43,141 bases of DNA. It comes from Candidatus Kaiserbacteria bacterium. GTDB lineage: Bacteria > Patescibacteriota > Minisyncoccia > Phycocordibacterales > UBA2100. The notes under the pieces were generated by a model that made no database searches, was not told the origin of the DNA, and saw nothing but the letters and a program-made list of their open reading frames with translations. Below, in pieces: positions 22,910-31,085 of the stretch. The position numbers were made by a program, and so were the translations under genes. Position 1 is the first letter of the stretch. Each line of letters begins with the position of its first letter. Location: positions 1 to 43,141 of the forward strand of contig JACRFH010000063.1 of assembly GCA_016217975.1 (NCBI GenBank). Reading direction: 5' to 3'.

Positions 22910-23048
22910 ACCCGGTCAGTACAATTTTGAATAATTACTGCCGCTGTCTCGACAGACTGCGTATTGCATATCAGCGAACGTCGTTTGTCCTGACTTTATG
23001 ACGAAATAGCCCATATCAAGGCGATTCAAAATTGTCCTACCGGGCATG
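22907..23048. repeat. Fold-back element upstream of the small membrane protein
   Basis: ACAATTTTGAAT (22921-22932) is the exact reverse complement of ATTCAAAATTGT (23024-23035). The pairing extends to ACCCGGT against ACCGGG and to CAT against ATG at the ends, enclosing about 90 bases with a smaller CTGTC/GACAG hairpin. It could be a small non-autonomous element, a structured leader RNA or both. No gene is seen in the loop. Confidence 0.55.
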
Positions 23049-23057
23049 AGAATAGTA

Positions 23058-23092
23058 TAGCAGTTAGCCACTAGCCAATAGCCACTAGTGAA
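23058..23092. repeat. Heptad repeat array
   Basis: Five consecutive 7-mers: TAGCAGT, TAGCCAC, TAGCCAA, TAGCCAC, TAGTGAA. Same period and consensus as the arrays at 15310, 26832 and 34725. The rest of the gap up to 23194 shows no gene. Confidence 0.7.
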
Positions 23093-23194
23093 ACTGGGGA
23101 AAATTCGGTCTTGGAATCTCTATTTATTCCTCCAGGTGCAATTTGAGAAAGCAGGCGTGAAATGGATCGACCGATAGGCAGTAGAACTGACGCG

Positions 23195-23485
23195 CTAGTC
23201 ACTCTTGCGGTCGTACTCTTCCTGCGCGTATTTGTGGATGAGGGCGTTGATGGCTGTTTGATACGGGAGTCCTTCGCGCTCGGCACGGGCTCGCAGTCGC
23301 TCCAGATCGTGCTCGCGCACCCGTATCGATACCATGGTGGTCTTTTCGCGCTGCGTGCGGGCGGAAGCAGCCAAGTGTTTTTTGTGCTGTGCAAGATTCG
23401 GGAGACTCTTCGCTTTGCCGGAAGTGATCCATTTCACGATGTCGCGCTCTTCTTTTGTAAGTCTGTATGATCTGACATTTTTCAT
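23195..23485 (-). CDS. BrnA/CopG-type antitoxin
   Basis: 96 residues. The N-terminal part (RSYRLTKEERDIVKWITSGK) is followed by a ribbon-helix-helix segment (MVSIRVREHDLERLRARAER and EGLPYQTAINALIHKYA), as in BrnA/CopG antitoxins. It is the second gene of a two-gene unit; its start overlaps the toxin stop by four bases. Confidence 0.8.
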   Translation of the reverse strand: MKNVRSYRLTKEERDIVKWITSGKAKSLPNLAQHKKHLAASARTQREKTTMVSIRVREHDLERLRARAEREGLPYQTAINALIHKYAQEEYDRKSD

Positions 23486-23787
23486 AATTGATCCTCGTTA
23501 TCTAATAAATACCTTTTAGCAACATCTCGGTGAGCAAATATTGTTTTGAGGAACACTTTCTCGTTATCGACTACGCAAGGCACGACATGGATATATCCGT
23601 TGAGTTCTAGGACAATAATTTCCTGATGACCAAAGCGCCCTTTGTTCCAATGGGGAAGTATGTCAATAATCTCATCCTTCTCGATTGCCAACGCAACGTC
23701 GTTGAAGGAAACTCCTCGAGAATGAAGAAGTTCCCGATTCTTCTCTTCGCTCCACTCAATGCGTTTGTCCTTGAAGGGCCACCGCAT
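23482..23787 (-). CDS. BrnT-like toxin
   Basis: 101 residues. IEWSEEKNRELLHSRGVSFN, GRFGHQEIIVLELNGYIHVV and VFLKTIFAHRDVAKRYL follow the BrnT-like pattern (toxin first, antitoxin second). TATACT (23799-23794 on the minus strand) ends six bases before the ATG and ATTGAC lies 17 bases further up, giving a leaderless operon. It is only distantly similar to brnT at 19400. Confidence 0.78.
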   Translation of the reverse strand: MRWPFKDKRIEWSEEKNRELLHSRGVSFNDVALAIEKDEIIDILPHWNKGRFGHQEIIVLELNGYIHVVPCVVDNEKVFLKTIFAHRDVAKRYLLDNEDQL

Positions 23788-23886
23788 CCAGAAAGTATAT
23801 ATGGCCTTCGATAGCTGTCAATACTCTGTATATACAGGCGTGGATAATGGGTGGCGCACAAGCTCAAGCACGGGTATACTGCCCTC

Positions 23887-24801
23887 ATGATAAAAGTGTT
23901 TGGGCATAAGGCGCCGGATACCGATACTGTGTGCTGCGCTGTGCTTTGGGCGTGGTATTTGAACGAGCACACGACGACGAAGGCCACGCCGCATGTACTA
24001 GGCGATTTGAACAAAGAGACGCAATTTGTGCTCAATAGGTGGAAAGTCGCGGCGCCGGCACTTCTCGAGAGCGTGGGCAAGGACGATGAGGTGGTAATAG
24101 TAGACACCAACAACCCGCAGGAGCTTTTTGAAAATATTAACGAAGCCAACATTCTCGCAATTATCGACCACCACAAGCTTGTGGGCGGCCTCGAAACCAA
24201 GGCACCGCTTACGATGACCATTCGGCCTCTGGCCTCGACCGCATCGGTGATCCACGATTTGATTGGTGAAGTGAAATTGCCGGAAGACATGATGGGCCTC
24301 ATGCTCTCGTGCATACTCTCTGATACGCTCGAATTCCGCTCGCCGACGACGACTCCGCACGACAAGATGATCGTAGAAAAGCTGGCGAAGTCGCTCGGTG
24401 TGAAAATTTCCGACTACGCAGCCGAAATGTTTGCCGCAAAATCCGATGTATCGGACTACACTGATTCCGGACTCATCAATCTCGACAGTAAGAAATTTGA
24501 AGTCGGCGGCAAGAATCTTCGCGTCTCGGTCGTCGAGACGACTACGCCCAAAACAATTCTTGATCGCAAGTCAGGAATCGTCGCCGCAATAGAAAAAATG
24601 GTCGCCGATGAGAGTGACACCGACGATGTACTCTTTTTCGTCGTCGATATCTTGAAAGAAGAAGCGACGGTGTTTACCTACAACGATCTCACCACAAAAA
24701 TAATCGAATCCTCATTCGAAGTAAAAGTCTCCGGCGACACCGCGATCCTCCCCGGCATCGTCTCCCGCAAGAAGCAGATAATTCCAGCGCTGAAGATTTA
24801 A
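23887..24801 (+). CDS. ppaC: Manganese-dependent inorganic pyrophosphatase
   Basis: 304 residues, family II (DHH) pyrophosphatase that hydrolyses PPi to phosphate. The metal and phosphate motifs are present: GHKAPDTDTVC, VDTNNPQE, IIDHHKLVGG and the C-terminal SRKKQIIPAL. TATACT (23875-23880) ends six bases before the ATG, so the start at 23887 is chosen over 23851. The next gene follows after one base. Confidence 0.95.
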   Translation: MIKVFGHKAPDTDTVCCAVLWAWYLNEHTTTKATPHVLGDLNKETQFVLNRWKVAAPALLESVGKDDEVVIVDTNNPQELFENINEANILAIIDHHKLVGGLETKAPLTMTIRPLASTASVIHDLIGEVKLPEDMMGLMLSCILSDTLEFRSPTTTPHDKMIVEKLAKSLGVKISDYAAEMFAAKSDVSDYTDSGLINLDSKKFEVGGKNLRVSVVETTTPKTILDRKSGIVAAIEKMVADESDTDDVLFFVVDILKEEATVFTYNDLTTKIIESSFEVKVSGDTAILPGIVSRKKQIIPALKI

Positions 24802-24802
24802 T

Positions 24803-25555
24803 ATGGACTACGACAAAACAGACCTCGCATCCAAATACGATGCCGCCCGAGGTCTTTCACCGGAGGCAATGAAGCTGTGGCTCAACTTGGTTTCAGGTAA
24901 TGTCCTCAAAGAAAGTATCAAAGATATTGTTGATCTCGGATGTGGTACCGGCCGATTCACAGCACCTCTCGCGGAGCATTTTGGTGCTTCGGTAACGGGC
25001 GTTGAACCTTCGGACAAGATGCGTGCACAGGCAGAAGCAAAGAAACTGCCTCAGAATGTACGGTTTGTATCAGGATCGGGTGAGTCAATTCCTGTAGGGG
25101 ATAACTCAACTGATTTGGTTTTCATTTCCATGGCGATGCATCACTTTAAAGATATTCCAGCAACTGCCCGCGAATGCCACAGAATACTTCGCTCTCACGG
25201 GTTCGTGTGCATCAGAAATTCGACTATAGAGACTGGAATTCCGTATGCGCCGTTCATTCCAGCAGTAGAGAAAGTGATTAAAGATGAATTGGTGACGCGG
25301 GACGAATTACAAACGCCGTTCCTGTCAGGTGGATTTGATCTTGTAAAGCATGAAGTGGTAGGGAATGAATTGGCGAAGAGCTGGATGGAATACGTCGATA
25401 AACTTACTGCCCACGCAGATTCTTTCTTGGAGCGCATAGATCGAGAAGATCTGAGAGATGGTTTGGCGCGACTTCGCGCGCATGCTCGTACTCAGAATCC
25501 GAATGAGCCGGTTATGACAAAAACAGACTTCTTCGTGTTTAAGAAGAAAGACTGA
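24803..25555 (+). CDS. Class I SAM-dependent methyltransferase
   Basis: 250 residues. SAM-binding motif I VDLGCGTGRFTAPLAEHFG near 43-61, then VTGVEPSDKM (acidic motif II) and DLVFISMAMHHFKDIPATAREC (motif IV-V region), as in Methyltransf_11 enzymes. The substrate is unknown. It begins one base after ppaC and is probably co-transcribed; it converges on nusA with two bases between the stops. Confidence 0.88.
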   Translation: MDYDKTDLASKYDAARGLSPEAMKLWLNLVSGNVLKESIKDIVDLGCGTGRFTAPLAEHFGASVTGVEPSDKMRAQAEAKKLPQNVRFVSGSGESIPVGDNSTDLVFISMAMHHFKDIPATARECHRILRSHGFVCIRNSTIETGIPYAPFIPAVEKVIKDELVTRDELQTPFLSGGFDLVKHEVVGNELAKSWMEYVDKLTAHADSFLERIDREDLRDGLARLRAHARTQNPNEPVMTKTDFFVFKKKD

Positions 25556-25557
25556 AA

Positions 25558-26826
25558 TTACTCTGTCTGGCCTTCGACTTTCGGGCTGGCGACGTCGCGG
25601 TCTTCGCCCGCTCCTGGTTCGGTTAGTTCTTCGCCTTCTTTTGCTTTTTCCTCGGCAGTTTCGGTCTCGGCGGCGGCTTCGACTTTGAGATCTGCTGGAG
25701 CAATTGCAGCTTCGGGTTGGCCACCAGGCAGGCCTGCGCCCTTGATGTCTATCTTCCATCCGGTAAGGCGCGCAGCGAGGCGGACGTTTTGGCCGCCGCG
25801 GCCGATCGCGAGCGATTGCTGATCGTCGGCGACGGTGACTTCGGCACGGCTTTCATCTTCGAAAATCTTTACGTCGAGGACCTGCGCGGGCTTCAAGGCC
25901 TCTTTCACAAAATCAGCTGATTTCTCGGACCACTCCACGACATCAATTTTCTCACCGCCGAGCTCGCTTGTGACAACGGCAACGCGGACACCGCGCTGGC
26001 CCACGAGTGCGCCCACCGGATCCACATGCGCGTCGTTGGAAAATACGGCGATTTTTGCCCGGGACCCGGGCTCGCGGACGATTTGCTTGACTTCGACAAC
26101 ACCCGAGGCCATTTCAGGAACCTCGATCTCAAAAAGCTTGGTGAGGAATTTGGGGTGCGATCTTGAGAGGCGGATGAAGGTGCCGCGAACGCCTTCGTCT
26201 ACACGAAGGAGGAGTGCGCGGACGCGCTCACCTTGGCGGTATCTTTCGCCGGGGATTTGTTCGTCGTAGGGAAGGATGGCGGTCGCGCGGCCGAGGTCGA
26301 CGAAGAGATTGCCGCGCTCGAATCGCTGCACGTGGCCTGTGACGATCTCGCCTTCGCGCTCGCCGTATTCGGCGATGATACTTGTTCGCTCCGCTTCGCG
26401 GACCTTCTGCATGATGACTTGTTTGGCGGCTTGCGCGGCGATGCGGCCAAAATCTTCTTGGCTTTCGAGTGGGAAGGAAATCTCGGTATCGAGCTCGGCA
26501 TCTTTCTTCATGCGCTTGGCGTCTTCGAGCATGATGTGCTGCTCGGGGTTGAAGCGTGAGCGATGATCATCATCACCTGTCGGCTCTTCATCATCTTTCC
26601 GCACCAGGCTTTCGTCGACGACGATCTTGGCCTGACGGAATTCGATATCGCCCGTCTCGGGATTGATCGTGGCACGGATGATCTGACCGCGCTTGCCGTA
26701 CTCGCGGCGGTAGGCTGCGGCAATCGCTGTCTCGAGCGCATCAATTACGCTCTCGCGCGAAATACCGCGCTCCTGCTGAAGCTCATCAAACGCTGCCGAA
26801 AGTGCTTTGAGGTCGAATAGGGCCAT
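25558..26826 (-). CDS. nusA: Transcription termination/antitermination factor NusA
   Basis: 422 residues. N-terminal RNA polymerase-binding domain (1-130), S1 domain (GEIVTGHVQRFERGNLFVDLG), KH1 (DPVGALVGQRGVRVAVV) and KH2 (SLAIGRGGQNVRLAARLTGW), ending in an acidic Glu/Ala-rich tail of about 60 residues. NusA modulates pausing and termination. A heptad repeat array (26832-26867) lies directly upstream of the start codon. Confidence 0.97.
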   Translation of the reverse strand: MALFDLKALSAAFDELQQERGISRESVIDALETAIAAAYRREYGKRGQIIRATINPETGDIEFRQAKIVVDESLVRKDDEEPTGDDDHRSRFNPEQHIMLEDAKRMKKDAELDTEISFPLESQEDFGRIAAQAAKQVIMQKVREAERTSIIAEYGEREGEIVTGHVQRFERGNLFVDLGRATAILPYDEQIPGERYRQGERVRALLLRVDEGVRGTFIRLSRSHPKFLTKLFEIEVPEMASGVVEVKQIVREPGSRAKIAVFSNDAHVDPVGALVGQRGVRVAVVTSELGGEKIDVVEWSEKSADFVKEALKPAQVLDVKIFEDESRAEVTVADDQQSLAIGRGGQNVRLAARLTGWKIDIKGAGLPGGQPEAAIAPADLKVEAAAETETAEEKAKEGEELTEPGAGEDRDVASPKVEGQTE

Positions 26827-26831
26827 ATGAA

Positions 26832-26867
26832 TAGTTAATTAGTTATTAGCCACTAGCCAATAGGGAA
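26832..26867. repeat. Heptad repeat array upstream of nusA
   Basis: TAGTTAA, one extra T, then TAGTTAT, TAGCCAC, TAGCCAA, TAGGGAA. It lies five bases from the nusA start codon, so it forms part of its upstream region. Confidence 0.65.
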
Positions 26868-26898
26868 ACCCAATAAATGGTTATACTTCAACAAAAAT

Positions 26899-26918
26899 TC
26901 CGGCCCAAGCCGGAATCA
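26899..26918. terminator. Hairpin between nusA and the HD gene
   Basis: ATTCCGGC pairs with GCCGGAAT around CCAA. It lies downstream of the HD-domain gene on the minus strand and could terminate it; no long U-run is seen. Confidence 0.45.
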
Positions 26919-26960
26919 ATATATGCATTATATGCCTCCCTATAAGGAAGTCAATACAAT

Positions 26961-27506
26961 CTAACCCAGTTTTGCGAAGAACGAAATGAGATTCGCGATG
27001 TGGTCATCCAGCGAGACGCCGAGAGCATCGAGCCCGCGGATGATAGTGGGGCGGTCGATCTTGGCGGCAAATTTTGCTTCGTTGAAACGCTTTTTTATGG
27101 AAGATGCTTTCATTTGCGAATACGGCGCGGGATTTATTTTCTTGTACGCATACACAATGCCGCTCATTTCGTCGCAGGCCATGAGAGCGCCGGCCAGCTT
27201 GGTCGTCGGAAGTGTCGTGAACCCATTGTATCCATACGCATGTGCTTCGGCTGCGTGGATTAACTCCTCGGGGTAGCCCCATTCCTTGAACCACGTGAGT
27301 GATTCCGCCGGATGTTTATCCGGATGCTCCTCGAAATCAATGTCATGAAGCAAGCCCGTCACATACCAAAGCACCGGACCCTCCCCGAACTTTCCCGCAT
27401 ACCCCTCCATCGCCGTCGCGACCATCTTTGCGTGATACCGCTGGTACTCATCTTTGACATGTTGCTCCAGTAATAGTTGCGCTTCTTCCTTGGACGGAAT
27501 CGTCAT
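26961..27506 (-). CDS. HD-domain hydrolase
   Basis: 181 residues. The HD motif appears as WYVTGLLHDIDFEEHPDKHP (near 47-66) with a preceding His in RYHAKMVATAM and a later AEAHAYGYNG. The HDIG-type family includes phosphohydrolases of nucleotides and other substrates; the substrate here is unknown. It is transcribed on the minus strand, downstream of the 124-residue gene. Confidence 0.85.
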   Translation of the reverse strand: MTIPSKEEAQLLLEQHVKDEYQRYHAKMVATAMEGYAGKFGEGPVLWYVTGLLHDIDFEEHPDKHPAESLTWFKEWGYPEELIHAAEAHAYGYNGFTTLPTTKLAGALMACDEMSGIVYAYKKINPAPYSQMKASSIKKRFNEAKFAAKIDRPTIIRGLDALGVSLDDHIANLISFFAKLG

Positions 27507-27526
27507 AGTGTCTTATTTGAACAAAT

Positions 27527-27901
27527 TTACTCTTGCAGCGAAGAATCAATTCTCACATCAATAGTCTCGAGTCCTGGGAGAGTGATCTCTTCCTGTTTTA
27601 GCGCGAAGCTCTGCTCTTGGCAGAAAATCTCGATTTGATGCATGACAGCCTTTGTTCTTCGCGTATTCGCATCCTGTTTGTCAGCTTTTTGATCAGCAGA
27701 CTCGTACGCCAGCCGGTATGCGCACGCGAGGTCTCTCAGAACTTCACCGTACCGGAGACCGTAGTGCTCACTTCCTTTATCAAGTTTGCCGAATACGGTG
27801 ACAGCTTTTCCCGCTAAGAATTTCGCTCTTTGTAGTTTCGCGTCCTGCTCTGCCTGTAAAAGACGCGTGTCTTCGCGCAAAGGCATATGTGTTTCAATCA
27901 T
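27527..27901 (-). CDS. Hypothetical protein, mostly helical
   Basis: 124 residues. TATAAT (27913-27908 on the minus strand) ends six bases before the ATG at 27901, which decides the start. The protein is charged, predicted helical (TRLLQAEQDAKLQRAKFLAG), with no membrane segment. No family recognised. Confidence 0.7.
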   Translation of the reverse strand: MIETHMPLREDTRLLQAEQDAKLQRAKFLAGKAVTVFGKLDKGSEHYGLRYGEVLRDLACAYRLAYESADQKADKQDANTRRTKAVMHQIEIFCQEQSFALKQEEITLPGLETIDVRIDSSLQE

Positions 27902-27998
27902 ATGATGATTATACATGCGGCCACACGATGTAAAACCATCTCAGACCATATCGCGAGAGTAGGTTGACGAGATTCTGATAGTAGCTATAATAGCTCTT

Positions 27999-28265
27999 AT
28001 GGCTAAAGTAACTATCGTTCCGGCAAGAGAGGCCAAGAATCGTTTCGGCGAATTATTGGATGCTGTCCAGCGGCAGCCCGTGATTATCACGAAGAAGGGT
28101 CGCCCGGTCGCGAAGATGATCGCGTTTGTTGATAAAAAACGCTTTGAGGAGGTGGAGGATCAGATCTGGGGCGAGCGAGCCCTCAAAGCGGAACGGGAAG
28201 GAAAATGGCTCGGCACGGATAAATCTGAAGCGTTCTTAAAAAAAATGCGCAATGCTCGATCTTGA
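27999..28265 (+). CDS. Phd/YefM-type antitoxin
   Basis: 88 residues. TIVPAREAKNRFGELLDAVQ and QPVIITKKGRPVAKMIAF are the Phd DNA-binding fold. TTGACG 27964-27969 and TATAAT 27986-27991 (16-base spacer) end seven bases before the ATG. The toxin gene starts inside its last codons (14-base overlap). Confidence 0.85.
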   Translation: MAKVTIVPAREAKNRFGELLDAVQRQPVIITKKGRPVAKMIAFVDKKRFEEVEDQIWGERALKAEREGKWLGTDKSEAFLKKMRNARS

Positions 28266-28524
28266 TCTCAAACCACGTGCGACTAAATTCATGCGTAGGC
28301 TACCGCCGAAACATAAGCGGCAGATTGGCGATAAGATCTTCGCTCTCCGATTCGATCCGACGCCTCCCGACTCAGCGAAGATGACGGGATTTGCATATCG
28401 TCGCGCCGACATCGGGGAGTATCGGATTATCTATCGCGTCGAAGGACCGAAGCTTCTTATTCCGCTCGTCGGAAAGCGCAATGACGATGAGGTATACAGA
28501 CAGCTAAAACGGCTGGAAGGATAA
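28252..28524 (+). CDS. RelE/ParE-type toxin
   Basis: 90 residues. FMRRLPPKHKRQIGDKIFAL, then AYRRADIGEYRIIYRVEG and LLIPLVGKRNDDEVYRQL match RelE-type mRNA interferases (GEYRIIY and KR..EVYR are the core strands and the C-terminal catalytic region). Translationally coupled to the Phd-type antitoxin. Confidence 0.88.
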   Translation: MLDLDLKPRATKFMRRLPPKHKRQIGDKIFALRFDPTPPDSAKMTGFAYRRADIGEYRIIYRVEGPKLLIPLVGKRNDDEVYRQLKRLEG

Positions 28525-28543
28525 TTCGGAGTGCTATAATTTC

Positions 28544-28571
28544 CTGAAAGCTAAACTGACTGCTGGCAGCT
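28544..28571 (+). repeat. Heptad repeat in the pilB leader
   Basis: CTGAAAG, CTAAACT, GACTGCT, GGCAGCT fill the space between the promoter (TATAAT 28535-28540) and the pilB ATG at 28572. On the minus strand they read as AGC/AGT-starting 7-mers. Without the array the -10 would lie close to the leaderless distance from the ATG. Confidence 0.5.
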
Positions 28572-30326
28572 ATGTATATTTCCGACACACACCTACGATC
28601 TTTTCTTGCCGATGCGGGATTGGTGTCGCAGAAAGATTTCGATGCGGCAGAAATCGAGGCGAAGGCATCGCACAAGACGATCGCCGATATCCTCACCGCC
28701 AAAAATGAAATAGGGGAGGATGAGTTGCGCCGCACCTATGCCTACATTTTGGGCATTCCTTTTGTCTCGCTCGTTGGCACCGTGATCAAATTCGAGACAC
28801 TTAGTCTCATCCCCGAGCCGGTGGCACGAAGGAACAACATCATAGCGTATGCGCAAAAAGGCGACGAGCTTGAAGTGGCCATGCTCGATACCGATGATCT
28901 CGCGGCGATTGATTTCATAAAGAAAAAGACGCGGCACAAGATTCTCGCGCGTCTCACCGATGTTGCCTCGATAAAAAGTGCCTTGAAGCAATACCAACAA
29001 GGGCTCAAAGACAATCTCGGTGATGTGATCAAGCGCGAGACAGAATCGCTTGCACGGTCCGCCTCCGCCCTGGGCTCTGGCGAGATAAAAGACGAGGATC
29101 TGCACAAAGTCGCCGAGGGAGTTCCAGCGGTGCGCATCGTCGACACGCTTTTGCGCCATGCCAATGCGCAGGGCGCTTCTGACATTCACATAGAACCGCT
29201 CGAGAATTCACTTTTGATACGCTATCGAATCGATGGCATCTTGCACGACGCGATGGAATTGCCCAAGCACGCTGCTCCCGCGATTACGGCTCGACTCAAG
29301 GTACTCTCCAATATGCGCCTCGATGAGCACCGGCTTCCGCAAGACGGGCGATTTAGTGCAGAAGGATCGGGCGAGCGTGTCAGTTTTCGCGTCTCCGTTT
29401 TGCCTACCTATTTTGGCGAGAAGATCGTGATGCGCTTGCTCCGTGATTCCATTTCGGGCTTTACCCTCGAAGGGATCGGTTTTCACGGCACGGGATTGGA
29501 GCGCATGCACGAAGCGATGAGGAAGACCACCGGCATGATACTTTCGTGTGGTCCCACTGGCGCAGGAAAATCGACGACACTCTATACGCTCCTCGATATC
29601 GTAAACACGCCCGATGTAAATATTTCTACGATCGAAGACCCGATCGAATATCAGATGGCACGCGTGAATCAAACGCAGGTGCGCCCCGACATCGGCTTTA
29701 CATTTGCAAATGGTCTCCGAAGTCTCGTGCGTCAAGATCCCGACATCATTATGGTGGGTGAAATCCGCGATAAGGAGACGGCCTCTCTTGCGATCAATGC
29801 GGCCTTAACGGGCCACCTTGTGCTCTCGACCTTGCACACCAATTCCGCCTCCGGCGCTATCCCGCGGCTTCTCGACATGGGTGTCGAGCCGTTTCTCTTG
29901 GCCTCAACGCTTCGTGTGATCATCGGTCAGCGCCTTGTGAGAAAGCTCGCAGGAGAGAAAGAACAATACGAGCTCTCGCGCGACGAGACTGCGCGGCTTG
30001 AGAAAACGGTGGACGTGGGCACGGTACTCAAAGCGCTTAAAGAAGAGAAGGCGGTCGCTGCAAGCGCGACGTGGAAAAATATCTCGTTCTACAAACCAAA
30101 AGAATCTACAACAGCTCCCTCTGGCTACAGCGGCCGATCGGGAATCTATGAAGTATTGCCGGTCACTTCGACGATCAAGGAATTGATGATGAAAAACGGT
30201 GGGGGAGACGAAATGGAAAAACAGGCCAAAAGCGAAGGTATGCTCACCATGAGTGAAGACGGCATCTTCAAAGCTGCGCAAGGCATCACCACGATAGAAG
30301 AAGTGCTCCGAGTAATCACGGAATAG
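28572..30326 (+). CDS. pilB: Type IV pilus assembly / type II secretion ATPase (PilB/GspE)
   Basis: 584 residues. The N-terminal MshEN/T2SSE_N domain (about 1-150) is followed by the secretion ATPase: Walker A GPTGAGKSTT (near 325-335), the Asp box with STIEDPIEYQM, Walker B DPDIIMVGEIRD (near 388-399) and the His box TLHTNSASGA. The tetracysteine zinc motif of classic GspE/PilB is absent. It powers pilus polymerisation from the cytoplasmic face. It heads the pilus cluster that continues at 31086 after an inserted opposite-strand gene. Confidence 0.95.
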   Translation: MYISDTHLRSFLADAGLVSQKDFDAAEIEAKASHKTIADILTAKNEIGEDELRRTYAYILGIPFVSLVGTVIKFETLSLIPEPVARRNNIIAYAQKGDELEVAMLDTDDLAAIDFIKKKTRHKILARLTDVASIKSALKQYQQGLKDNLGDVIKRETESLARSASALGSGEIKDEDLHKVAEGVPAVRIVDTLLRHANAQGASDIHIEPLENSLLIRYRIDGILHDAMELPKHAAPAITARLKVLSNMRLDEHRLPQDGRFSAEGSGERVSFRVSVLPTYFGEKIVMRLLRDSISGFTLEGIGFHGTGLERMHEAMRKTTGMILSCGPTGAGKSTTLYTLLDIVNTPDVNISTIEDPIEYQMARVNQTQVRPDIGFTFANGLRSLVRQDPDIIMVGEIRDKETASLAINAALTGHLVLSTLHTNSASGAIPRLLDMGVEPFLLASTLRVIIGQRLVRKLAGEKEQYELSRDETARLEKTVDVGTVLKALKEEKAVAASATWKNISFYKPKESTTAPSGYSGRSGIYEVLPVTSTIKELMMKNGGGDEMEKQAKSEGMLTMSEDGIFKAAQGITTIEEVLRVITE

Positions 30327-30392
30327 AAAAAGTCGAACTTGCACTGCGGTTGCAGCGAGGGTCAGAAAGATTCACTGCATTTAAGGATTTGT

Positions 30393-30428
30393 GGATATGA
30401 CGCTCCTTGCGCGGCCGCGCAAGGGGAG
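30393..30428. repeat. Inverted flank copy L (palindrome with GCGGCCGC)
   Basis: ATATGACGCTCCTT is followed by the perfect 20-bp palindrome CCTTGCGCGGCCGCGCAAGG. The same sequence in opposite orientation, with small changes beside the central GCGGCCGC, lies at 30994-31029, on the other side of the Cas2-like gene. Confidence 0.75.
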
Positions 30429-30433
30429 ATATA

Positions 30434-30982
30434 TCAGAGGGGGAAAGATTTCCTTAAGTGTTCCTCGTTTTCTATTTTATCGACGACCGCATAGAGCAGA
30501 TACTTGCGCAACCCCGTTTCTTTTCGGATAAGTTCCGTGAGCTCGTGGCATTCGTGCGGGAAGATCCAGAGGCTATGATGGAGTTTCTTAAATCCCGCGC
30601 GAATGAGAATGCCTCGAACAGCATCTCGAAGTTTCTTATGTGTTTCGGGAATATCATATGACACGATGCGCCACCTGAAATCCCATTTTTTGTTGCCGAG
30701 GAGCGCCCGTGTCTTGGAAATCGTAGAATCGATGGCCTTAAGGCCTGTGTCTGTAATTGAGACTCGCCTTCCTTTTTGTCGCACTAACCCTTGAGTGGTA
30801 AGTCTCTCGATCGCGAGCCGCGTGCGATACCGACGCGCAGCGCGATCTTTGGCGAGCTTGAACATGCGCTTAGTCGACCGTGCCGAACAGAGGAATCCGA
30901 TGAGGAGGTCTGAACCGGATAAGTCGGTTAATATCTCGCGCTCAATGTGTCCGAGAGGTGATGTCGATATTCGTCGTGCCAC
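30434..30982 (-). CDS. PaaX-type protein: winged helix plus Cas2-like domain
   Basis: 182 residues from a GTG start. TATAAT (30994-30989 on the minus strand) ends six bases before GTG at 30982, whereas the ATG at 31051 would precede the promoter. The N-terminal winged helix (about 15-75, LAIERLTTQGLVRQKGRRVSITDTG) is followed by a PaaX C-terminal/Cas2-like ferredoxin fold: WRIVSYDIPETHKKLRDAVR has the Cas2-type Asp, then GFKKLHHSLWIFPHEC. No cas1 or CRISPR array is nearby. It interrupts the pilus operon on the opposite strand and is flanked by inverted palindromes. It could be a regulator binding them, or a nuclease. Confidence 0.75.
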   Translation of the reverse strand: MARRISTSPLGHIEREILTDLSGSDLLIGFLCSARSTKRMFKLAKDRAARRYRTRLAIERLTTQGLVRQKGRRVSITDTGLKAIDSTISKTRALLGNKKWDFRWRIVSYDIPETHKKLRDAVRGILIRAGFKKLHHSLWIFPHECHELTELIRKETGLRKYLLYAVVDKIENEEHLRKSFPL

Positions 30983-30993
30983 GTAAAGATTAT

Positions 30994-31029
30994 AGCGCTC
31001 CTTATGCGGCCGCGAAAGGAGCGTCATAT
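30994..31029. repeat. Inverted flank copy R (palindrome overlapping the promoter)
   Basis: On the minus strand ATATGACGCTCCTT, TC, GCGGCCGC, AT, AAGGAGCGC; the opposite orientation to copy L. It ends at the -10 box of the Cas2-like gene and covers where its -35 would be, so it is placed as an operator. Confidence 0.75.
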
Positions 31030-31085
31030 GCATCCAAGGGGATAAATCCAAGCGGGAGGTTACGTTTTGGCGCTATACTTAGCGC

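Noticed and set aside
30327-30392. Terminator after pilB
   Set aside because: No convincing stem with a U-run; only the inverted flank copy L, which I treat as part of the Cas2-like cassette.
30434-30982. CRISPR-Cas locus suggested by the Cas2-like domain
   Set aside because: No cas1 or other cas gene and no spaced direct repeats were seen; PaaX-type proteins share this fold.
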